A stretch of 11,633 bases of DNA, taken from Treponema sp. (GTDB taxonomy: Bacteria > Spirochaetota > Spirochaetia > Treponematales > Treponemataceae). Position numbers and translations under genes: made by a program. Shown here in pieces: positions 6,728 through 11,633 of the stretch; the first letter of the stretch is position 1; each line of letters opens with the position of its first letter. The notes beneath the pieces are model-generated. The model did not search any database and was not told the DNA's origin. It saw nothing but the letters and a program-made list of their open reading frames with translations. Where the stretch lies: positions 1 through 11,633 of the forward strand of contig JAEEKM010000237.1 in assembly GCA_016282455.1 (NCBI GenBank), given 5' to 3'.

Positions 6728-7624
6728 GTGGCAGTTTCTTTCGTACTCTACTTTGTGGAGTACGCTACCCTTGTAGTCGTATTCATATTCGTTCCAGATC
6801 TCGTTTCCATCAGAATCTTTGTAATAGATTAGATTGCCCCTTGAGGCGTATTCGGACCACTTCTCATCGCCCTCATAAGACTTGTAATAGATTTTGTAAC
6901 CCTCTGAATCGTATTCGTACCACGATTCGCTTCCATAAGAATCTTCTAAATGAATTATCTTTCCCTCTGAATTGTATTCGTATTCGTACCAAGTCTCACT
7001 CCCAATTATACTTTTGTAATGGATTTTATTTCCCTTTGAATCGTATTCGTACCAGTCCTCAAGCCCATTATTATCCCTGTAATGGATTAGGTTACCATTT
7101 GAATCGTATTCGGACCACTCCTCCAATCCATTATTATCCTTGTAATATATTTCGTTACCCTTTGAATCGTATTCGGACCAATACTCAAATCCATTATTAC
7201 CCTTGCAATAGATTTCGTTACCCTTTGAATTATATTCGTACCACTCCTCTTTTCCATAAGTATTCTTGTAATGGATTTCATTTCCCTTTGAATCGTATTC
7301 GGACCACTCCTCAAATCCCTCTTTTCCATAAGTATTCTTGTAATGGATTTTATTTCCCTTTGAATCGTATTCGATCCAGTACTCCCATCCATCAGTATCC
7401 TTGTAATGGATTTCGTTTCCCTTTGAATTGTATTCGTACCACTTCTCTTTTTCATCAGAATCTTTGTAATGTGTTTGCTTTCCATTTTCATTATACTCAT
7501 ACCAGTATTCAGTTTTCTCCACCCACATTCCTGAACCGTCCGGCATTTCCCTGTAGATTTTTTCTGCATGCAGGGAGGTAAGGGCTAATGCAATAAAGAT
7601 TATTAATGATAAGTATTTTTTCAT
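6725..7624 (-). CDS. Secreted YD/RHS-like repeat protein, long paralog
   Basis: This 299-residue paralog of the neighbouring 251-residue protein has an almost identical signal peptide and linker (EKIYREMPDGSGMWVEK). It carries about eleven full repeats and a partial twelfth, again W-x-E-Y-(D/N)-S-x-G-N-x-I-H-Y-K-x-x-x-G-x-E. Two units have changed length: one reads GKEGFEE near its end (24 residues) and one has the doubled YEYEYNSEG (23 residues). These are the in-frame insertions expected of slippage or unequal recombination. No other domain is visible, and the product ends VEYERNCH with an unpaired Cys. Its ribosome site (AAGGA) and leader match those of the short paralog. A cell-envelope or secreted role is inferred only from the signal peptide. 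Confidence 0.85.
   Translation of the reverse strand: MKKYLSLIIFIALALTSLHAEKIYREMPDGSGMWVEKTEYWYEYNENGKQTHYKDSDEKEKWYEYNSKGNEIHYKDTDGWEYWIEYDSKGNKIHYKNTYGKEGFEEWSEYDSKGNEIHYKNTYGKEEWYEYNSKGNEIYCKGNNGFEYWSEYDSKGNEIYYKDNNGLEEWSEYDSNGNLIHYRDNNGLEDWYEYDSKGNKIHYKSIIGSETWYEYEYNSEGKIIHLEDSYGSESWYEYDSEGYKIYYKSYEGDEKWSEYASRGNLIYYKDSDGNEIWNEYEYDYKGSVLHKVEYERNCH
6760..7510 (-). repeat. Tandem roughly 63-bp coding repeats in the long YD gene
   Basis: The EYDS-coding block recurs through the gene at 63-bp steps, with two longer steps caused by in-frame insertions of three and two codons. Several adjacent units are nearly identical at the DNA level, notably those with NTYGKE and NNGLE ends. This makes the locus prone to copy-number change. 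Confidence 0.85.
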
Positions 7625-7694
7625 AGAGAAATCCTTTTGTGTGATTTATGTTTTAAATACTATAAAAATCAAAAAAATAAAAGAGTGGTGTTTA
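7625..7694 (-). promoter_or_regulatory. Leader of the long YD gene
   Basis: This is the partner of the 6658-6727 leader, aligned without gaps. It has AAGGA 7 nt before the ATG and TATAGT at 7664-7659. Similarity stops abruptly at 7694, so these 70 bp plus the coding sequence mark the unit that was duplicated. Confidence 0.55.
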
Positions 7695-7934
7695 CTTCTA
7701 AAAGTTTTTAAGCTTCCTCATAGGCCTTTCTTTCAATATTACACTATATTTTCCGTCAAAATGAAGCGGGGCCGGGATGCGGAGGGCTTAGGGTGGGCGG
7801 GAGGGCGGTGCACTCACGGCCACTGGAGGCGGAGCCGGAACCCGGAGCAGCCCTTTTGCTGCGAAAAGGGTTTGTTTTGGAAAAGGGAATTATCTGCCTG
7901 TGCGGGGGCTGCCCCAAAAAAACTAAAAAAAATA
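7695..7934. other. Intergenic region with a GC-rich core and no supported gene
   Basis: This gap separates the divergent YD genes and groEL. Its ends are AT-rich, while 7764-7850 is strongly GC-rich and G-skewed on the plus strand. Open frames cross it, but they have no ribosome site and no recognisable protein character. It holds the second GC-rich element. No CIRCE-type inverted repeat (TTAGCACTC-N9-GAGTGCTAA) is visible upstream of groEL. Confidence 0.6.
7811..7870 (+). repeat. GC-rich hairpin element, copy 2
   Basis: On the plus strand this shares ACTGGAGG (7822-7829) and the exact 13-mer GGAGCCGGAACCC (7831-7843) with copy 1, in the same order and inverted orientation. Two mutually exclusive hairpins follow: GCAG-CTGC (7847-7862) and CCCTTTT-AAAAGGG with a 6-nt loop (7851-7870). 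The second is followed by TTTGTTTT, so it could act as a weak plus-strand terminator. Confidence 0.55.
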
Positions 7935-7963
7935 TTGCCGATTTGGCGGATTTTTTGTATTTT
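7935..7963 (+). promoter_or_regulatory. Sigma70-like promoter for groEL
   Basis: TTGCCG (7935-7940) and TATTTT (7958-7963) are separated by exactly 17 nt. The predicted start is about 30 nt before the ATG. TAGGAG (7988-7993) is the ribosome site, 7 nt upstream of the ATG. Confidence 0.55.
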
Positions 7964-8000
7964 ATATGGCAAAGAAGAATTCATTTTTAGGAGCATATAA

Positions 8001-9629
8001 ATGGCTAAACAGTTGATTTACAATGAAGAAGCACGCAAGAAGATGCTTTCTGGCGTGGAGCAGATTGCTCAGGCAGTTAAAGTTACACTTGGTCCCTGCG
8101 GACGTCTGGTTATGCTGGACAAAAAGTACGGCGCACCCACTATCACAAAGGACGGAGTTTCTGTTGCAAAGGAAGTTGAGCTTAAGGACCCCTTTGAAAA
8201 CATGGGCGCTCAGCTTGTAAAGGAAGTTGCTTCAAAGACAAACGATGTTGCCGGTGACGGTACTACAACCGCTACTGTTCTTGCCTATGCCATTGTCCGC
8301 GAAGGCCTTAAGGCTGTTTCTGCCGGAATGACACCTATTGAAATTAAGCGCGGTATTGATAAGGCTGTTGCCCTTGCCACTGCAGAGATTAAAAAGAACT
8401 CACGTGCCGTTAAGGGTAATGAGGATATTACTCACGTTGCAACAATTTCTGCAAACAATGACCCTGAAATCGGTAACATTCTTGCCGAAGCCATTGAGAA
8501 GGTTGGTAAAGACGGTGTTATTACCGTGGAAGAGTCCAAGAACATGGACACCACAGTTAAGACAGTTGAAGGAATGCAGTTTGACCGCGGTTACATTAAC
8601 GCTTACTTTGTAACTGACCGTGAGCGCATGGAAGTTGCTTACAATGATGCTTTTGTTCTTATCTACGACAAAAAGATTTCTACAATGAAGGATATTCTTC
8701 CCCTTCTTGAGAAAGTTGCACAGACAGGCCGCCCCCTCCTTATCATTTGTGAAGACATGGACGGTGAAGCCCTTACAACACTGGTTGTTAACTCAATCCG
8801 CGGTACCCTTAAGTGCTGCGCAGTAAAGGCTCCTGGTTTTGGTGACAGACGTAAGGAAATGCTTCAGGATATTGCTATCCTCACTGGTGGTAAAGTGATT
8901 ACTGAAGATCTTGGACTTAAGCTTGAGACTACTGAACTTGCAGATCTTGGTCAGGCTAAGAGCGTTAAGATTGACAAGGACAATACAACAATCGTTGACG
9001 GTTCAGGCGATAAAAAAGATATTGCTGCCCGTGTTGCAGAAATCAAGAATCAGATTGAAAAGAGCACTTCTGACTACGACAAGGAGAAGCTCAAGGAACG
9101 CCTTGCAAAACTCTCTGGTGGAGTTGCAGTAATCAACATCGGTGCCATTACAGAAACCGAGATGAAAGAGAAGAAGTTCCGCGTGGAAGATACTCTTGCC
9201 GCTACCCGTGCTGCTCTTGAAGAAGGTATTGTTTCTGGTGGTGGAATTGCACTTATTCAGGCAAGCAAAGTTCTTGATGCTGACACTGCTAATCTTGTTG
9301 GAGATGAAAAGGTTGGCTTCCAGATTGTTAAGCGTGCCCTTGAAGAGCCGATCCGCCAGATTGCAGACAATGCCGGTGTTGACGGTGCCGTTATTGCAGA
9401 CAAGGCTAAGAATGAAAAACCTGGTGTCGGTTACAATGCCGCTAAGGGTGAATGGGTGAACATGATGGACGCAGGTATTATTGACCCTGCCAAAGTTACC
9501 CGTTCAGCACTGCAGAATGCCGCTTCTGTTGCAGGAATGCTCCTTACCACAGAGTGTGCAATCACAGACATTCCCGAGCCACCCGCACCAGTAGCCGCTC
9601 CAAACCCCGGTATGGGCATGGATTACTAA
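8001..9629 (+). CDS. groL: Chaperonin GroEL (Hsp60/Cpn60)
   Basis: This full-length 542-residue subunit of the double-ring ATP-driven cytosolic folding chamber works with the GroES lid. Conserved nucleotide-pocket pieces are VTLGP (28-32), TKDGVSV with Asp51 (49-55) and GDGTTT with Asp86 (85-90). The catalytic Asp is Asp397 in VEDTLAATRAALEEG. The C terminus has a short GMGM-containing tail (NPGMGMDY) rather than a long GGM repeat. Oddly, the usual LGPKGRN reads LGPCGRL: Cys33 replaces the common Lys/Arg, and Leu36 replaces a near-invariant Asn. The start is firm, with TAGGAG 7 nt upstream. No groES lies upstream or downstream in the window, in keeping with treponemes, where groES is located elsewhere. 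It is transcribed alone and closed by a terminator. Confidence 0.98.
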   Translation: MAKQLIYNEEARKKMLSGVEQIAQAVKVTLGPCGRLVMLDKKYGAPTITKDGVSVAKEVELKDPFENMGAQLVKEVASKTNDVAGDGTTTATVLAYAIVREGLKAVSAGMTPIEIKRGIDKAVALATAEIKKNSRAVKGNEDITHVATISANNDPEIGNILAEAIEKVGKDGVITVEESKNMDTTVKTVEGMQFDRGYINAYFVTDRERMEVAYNDAFVLIYDKKISTMKDILPLLEKVAQTGRPLLIICEDMDGEALTTLVVNSIRGTLKCCAVKAPGFGDRRKEMLQDIAILTGGKVITEDLGLKLETTELADLGQAKSVKIDKDNTTIVDGSGDKKDIAARVAEIKNQIEKSTSDYDKEKLKERLAKLSGGVAVINIGAITETEMKEKKFRVEDTLAATRAALEEGIVSGGGIALIQASKVLDADTANLVGDEKVGFQIVKRALEEPIRQIADNAGVDGAVIADKAKNEKPGVGYNAAKGEWVNMMDAGIIDPAKVTRSALQNAASVAGMLLTTECAITDIPEPPAPVAAPNPGMGMDY

Positions 9630-9647
9630 AGACTGAAAAGTAAACTG

Positions 9648-9671
9648 CGAGAATCACGAAAGTGATTCTCG
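9648..9671 (+). other. Perfect GAAA-tetraloop hairpin in the groEL 3' UTR
   Basis: CGAGAATCAC (9648-9657) and GTGATTCTCG (9662-9671) pair perfectly around a GAAA loop. It has no T-run of its own and sits between the groEL stop and the terminator. A 3'-end stabiliser or RNase processing site is plausible. Confidence 0.75.
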
Positions 9672-9684
9672 TTAAGCAGACATT

Positions 9685-9723
9685 TACCCCGAGGAAGCCT
9701 CTTTCCCCGGGGTATTTTTTTTT
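9685..9723 (+). terminator. Intrinsic terminator of groEL
   Basis: TACCCCG (9685-9691) pairs with CGGGGTA (9708-9714), and shorter pairing is possible inside the loop. Nine consecutive T residues follow (9715-9723). This is a textbook Rho-independent terminator on the plus strand. Confidence 0.9.
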
Positions 9724-9724
9724 C

Positions 9725-9753
9725 TTGACTAATCCATACTTATCATGTAACGT
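9725..9753 (+). promoter_or_regulatory. Candidate promoter of the exported-protein/NlpC unit
   Basis: TTGACT (9725-9730) begins one base after the terminator T-run. TAACGT (9748-9753) lies 17 nt further on. The -35 is good and the -10 is weak. Confidence 0.4.
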
Positions 9754-9790
9754 TTAAAGAGACGTGTTTTTTTACTGATGGAGTATGCGT

Positions 9791-10222
9791 ATGAAAAATA
9801 AATACACTTTTGCATTCCTTTTTCTTTTACTTTCATTCAGCCTTACATCCTTTGCCTATGCGGAAACAGTTTTTGAATGCAATAAAATCGAAAAATTTTC
9901 AAATGAAGACTTTGACCAGGTAATCGCTTCCTACGATTATGAAGATTCTCTCTTTGAAGAATTATGTAACAGCGGTGACGGAGAAATAGACAAGTTTTTC
10001 CGCATTAAGGAAACAGATGCAGACAGGGAAGACAAAAAAGTAATGCGCGAAGTGGAAAAACACATTACAGAAAACTTCCAGGCCCTTCCCGGAGACACTT
10101 TTGCCTCCCGTGTAATAAGAAATCAGGGAAGGCGTGATGCAGACGGCTGGTATGTGGTCTCTCACTTTTCCAGCAGCAGTGTCTGGTCGCACTATCTTTT
10201 CTATTATCATGTAAACTTTTAA
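9791..10222 (+). CDS. Small exported protein of unknown function
   Basis: This 143-residue protein has a signal peptide (core FAFLFLLLSFSLTSFAYA, cleavage before ETVF). The mature part of about 119 residues is strongly acidic in its first half and has two Cys residues that could form a disulfide. Its second half has an aromatic C terminus (WSHYLFYYHVNF) suggesting a final beta-strand. I do not recognise the family. The start is the second of two nearby ATGs. GGAG (9780-9783) lies 7 nt before the ATG at 9791 but only 1 nt before the one at 9785, which is too close. The stop is 9 nt from the NlpC/P60 gene and overlaps that gene's ribosome site, so the two are almost certainly co-transcribed and may work together in the envelope. 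Confidence 0.75.
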   Translation: MKNKYTFAFLFLLLSFSLTSFAYAETVFECNKIEKFSNEDFDQVIASYDYEDSLFEELCNSGDGEIDKFFRIKETDADREDKKVMREVEKHITENFQALPGDTFASRVIRNQGRRDADGWYVVSHFSSSSVWSHYLFYYHVNF

Positions 10223-10231
10223 GGAACTGCA

Positions 10232-11296
10232 ATGAAGAAAAAAACACTGATTGTATTTCTGTTCTTCCTCTCTGCCCTTCCTCTTTTTTCACAAACTAAT
10301 GCTCAAAAAAGAACCGCTTTTATAAATGCGGCTAAAGCATATTTGGGAACCCCCTATGTCTGGGGCGGTGCAAGTCATTCAGGCATTGACTGTTCAGGCC
10401 TCATTCTCTGTGCCTACAGGGACGCAGGTCTTGGCAGCCTACCCCACAAGGCTTCCCTTATTTACGAACAGTGTACAAAAGTTTCTGCAACAGAAAGAGA
10501 AGCAGGAGACCTGGTGTTTTTTTACGACGGCGGTATTTCCCACGTTTCAATTTATCTTGGAAACAATCAGCTGCTTCATGCAGTTTCTGAAGGCTCCAAA
10601 AGGGGCGTTGTAATTTCAAAACTCACGGACAACTACTGGAAAAACCACTACTATTCCTCGGGAAGAATTATTGGTGTTGCAGGGAACGGTTTTGCAAGCA
10701 AAAACTTCGGAACAACTTCCTCGGGAACAAAAACTTCTTCCACCTCATCTACACTTTCTTCGTCTAAAAAGAAGAATGTACCCAAAGGCGTAGAAACAAA
10801 CTTTGCGGCTTTTGTAGACTACAATGTAATTTCTCCCACTGGCGGCTTAACCTTTAAGTTAAACGGCGGAAGTGCCCAGCTGGAGTACATTTACAAAATA
10901 GGCTGGTTTGGAATAGGTGCATTCGGCAGATTCACCTACCTTTATGACGGAATGGAAAACATAAGTTTCCGTGTTCCCCTCTGTCTTGAACTTACCTTCA
11001 TGGATCTTTTTGGACTTTACTCAGGCGTTGTATTTACAAATCAGTTCAGCGCTCCGGAATATTTAATTCACCGCTACGATGGAACAAGCATTCCTGCAAG
11101 CGTTCCCTTCTACCCCGGCATATTCGGCATTTTTGTACAGACCCCGGTTATTAAGCTTGGTTCTTTCTCCTTCCGATTTGTTCAGGACATTTCCTTTACG
11201 GTAGTTCAGGCTGGCGGTCTTGGCGGAGAGTTAACTTTTGCAGAAATGATGGCTTCAGGCTTTAATCTTTCTACCGGAATTAAAATCCGTCTTTAA
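10232..11296 (+). CDS. Exported NlpC/P60 peptidoglycan hydrolase with C-terminal beta-rich domain
   Basis: This 354-residue protein has a signal peptide at 1-20 (ALPLFS before QTNA). The NlpC/P60 papain-like domain spans about 26-148. It contains YLGTPYVWGGASHSGIDCSG with the nucleophile Cys54, then GDLVFF, SHVSIYLG with catalytic His104, and LLHAVSEG with His116 as the third polar residue. This family cleaves D-gamma-glutamyl-diaminopimelate or similar stem-peptide bonds. A Ser/Thr/Lys-rich linker (about 155-184) leads to a C-terminal region of about 168 residues of alternating hydrophobic strands (TGGLTFKLNGG, GIGAFGRFTYLY, SFRFVQDISFTVV). This resembles an outer-membrane beta-barrel or beta-sandwich and ends GIKIRL. 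The catalytic set is intact. AAGGA sits 6 nt before the ATG and overlaps the upstream stop. The combination suggests a hydrolase tethered at the outer membrane; that is inference. Confidence 0.88.
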   Translation: MKKKTLIVFLFFLSALPLFSQTNAQKRTAFINAAKAYLGTPYVWGGASHSGIDCSGLILCAYRDAGLGSLPHKASLIYEQCTKVSATEREAGDLVFFYDGGISHVSIYLGNNQLLHAVSEGSKRGVVISKLTDNYWKNHYYSSGRIIGVAGNGFASKNFGTTSSGTKTSSTSSTLSSSKKKNVPKGVETNFAAFVDYNVISPTGGLTFKLNGGSAQLEYIYKIGWFGIGAFGRFTYLYDGMENISFRVPLCLELTFMDLFGLYSGVVFTNQFSAPEYLIHRYDGTSIPASVPFYPGIFGIFVQTPVIKLGSFSFRFVQDISFTVVQAGGLGGELTFAEMMASGFNLSTGIKIRL

Positions 11297-11334
11297 GCCC
11301 TTTTTTAAACTCACAAAAATTTTAAATATTTTTC

Positions 11335-11363
11335 TTGACAAATAATATTATTCTCCGTATATT
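11335..11363 (+). promoter_or_regulatory. Sigma70 promoter of the padR-like gene
   Basis: A perfect TTGACA (11335-11340), a 17-nt spacer and TATATT (11358-11363) give a strong consensus promoter. The transcript would have a leader of about 55 nt before the ATG. Confidence 0.7.
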
Positions 11364-11386
11364 ATACATAGATAAATAATATTGTT
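11341..11386. promoter_or_regulatory. Paired AT palindromes, candidate PadR operator
   Basis: AATAATATTATT (11341-11352) is a perfect 12-bp palindrome filling the promoter spacer. AATAATATTGTT (11375-11386) is a one-mismatch copy placed downstream of the start. The similarity extends outward to GAYAAATAATATTRTT. Regulator bound at both would block initiation, so autorepression is a reasonable guess. Confidence 0.5.
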
Positions 11387-11422
11387 TCGCGTAACTATAT
11401 TACAGAGAAAAGGAGGTGGCCA

Positions 11423-11633
11423 ATGATGTTTAACACAGGTGCCGCGCTGCTTGATGCAGTTGTGCTTGCCGTTGTGGCAAAAGAAAGCAAGGGCACCTAT
11501 GGATACAAAATAACCCAGGAAGTAAGGGAAGTTCTTGAGGTTTCAGAAAGCGCCCTCTATCCGGTACTGAGGCGGCTGCAGACCAGCGGACTTTTAGAAA
11601 CTTACGACATGGAATTTAACGGAAGAAACCGGC
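11423..11633 (+). CDS. PadR-family transcriptional regulator, 3'-truncated by window edge
   Basis: The first 70 codons show the PadR winged-helix domain: LLDAVVLAVVAKESKGTYGYKITQEV is the opening helix pair with the diagnostic G-x-Y-G-Y. It is followed by the recognition region VSESALYPVLRRLQTSGLLE and the wing start FNGRNR. PadR proteins are dimeric repressors, often of transporter or envelope-stress genes and of their own promoter. Two adjacent ATGs are possible (11423 and 11426). AGGAGG at 11411-11416 lies 6 nt before the first and 9 nt before the second, so either fits. The dimerisation domain and any target genes lie beyond the window. Confidence 0.93.
   Translation, partial: MMFNTGAALLDAVVLAVVAKESKGTYGYKITQEVREVLEVSESALYPVLRRLQTSGLLETYDMEFNGRNR

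Noticed and set aside
6718..7581. Long plus-strand open frame opposite the long YD gene, with repeated NRIRTT-like units
   Set aside because: It is the antisense of the 63-bp repeats, which keep that frame free of stops. It begins with GTG, has no proper ribosome site and no signal or fold. The minus frame has the signal peptide and the YD consensus.
5902..7624. CRISPR array, because of regular spacing
   Set aside because: The 63-bp period is in coding frame and the whole unit is conserved. There are no short palindromic repeats with unique spacers and no cas genes.
5902..7624. Polymorphic toxin or contact-dependent inhibition module, because RHS/YD repeats sit near a toxin-antitoxin pair
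   Set aside because: Neither repeat protein has an RHS core, a protease motif or a C-terminal toxin domain. The YoeB-YefM pair is a standard intracellular module with its own promoter.
7900..7930. GGGG-GCTG-CCCC hairpin near a homopolymer run
   Set aside because: On the plus strand the hairpin is followed by A residues rather than T. On the minus strand the T-run comes before the hairpin. It is not a terminator on either strand.
7695..7990. Possible CIRCE/HrcA operator upstream of groEL
   Set aside because: No TTAGCACTC/GAGTGCTAA inverted repeat is present. The only isolated CACTC is in the GC-rich element.
7641..8000. Open frame upstream of groEL
   Set aside because: It runs through the leader, the GC-rich element and the groEL promoter, with no ribosome site. 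Its composition follows the GC-rich DNA.

Overview
The window most likely comes from a treponeme-like spirochaete. The evidence is inferential. It has a GroEL gene with no groES beside it, a roughly 485-residue PfkA-type phosphofructokinase of the long PPi-PFK-like clade, exported proteins with spirochaete-style lipobox or signal peptides (SH3b, NlpC/P60 plus a beta-rich tail), and moderately AT-rich DNA. I cannot name the species from sequence alone.

Layout. Bases 1-662 (+) hold the 3' end of an endonuclease/exonuclease/phosphatase-family gene. It converges on a tight minus-strand operon at 678-3855, read as phosphofructokinase, then a small lipoprotein, then an orphan D12-class adenine DNA methyltransferase. 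The first pair overlaps by ATGA and the second pair is 2 nt apart. A sigma70-like promoter lies just upstream of the phosphofructokinase gene.

Bases about 3930-7930 form an accessory block. Every gene in it is on the minus strand. It contains a 34-codon gene remnant, an exported SH3b protein, a YefM-YoeB-type antitoxin-toxin pair with a recognisable double-palindrome operator, and a 136-codon open frame that looks 5'-truncated. It also contains two tandem paralogous secreted proteins built almost wholly from 21-residue YD-like (RHS-like) repeats. The two repeat genes share a 70-bp leader that differs at only a few positions. They are bracketed by two short GC-rich, hairpin-forming sequences in inverted orientation that share the motif GGAGCCGGAACCC.

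From 7935 the strand switches to plus. A promoter drives groEL (8001-9629), which is followed by a GAAA-loop hairpin and a strong intrinsic terminator. A fresh promoter then serves a two-gene unit: a small exported protein of unknown function and an NlpC/P60 peptidoglycan hydrolase with a C-terminal beta-rich domain. The window ends inside a PadR-type regulator (from 11423). Its promoter is overlaid by a near-perfect pair of 12-bp AT palindromes that look like autoregulatory operators.

The housekeeping parts (glycolysis, chaperonin) are ordinary. The interesting part is the repeat-protein cassette with its flanking GC-rich elements, next to the toxin-antitoxin pair and gene debris.
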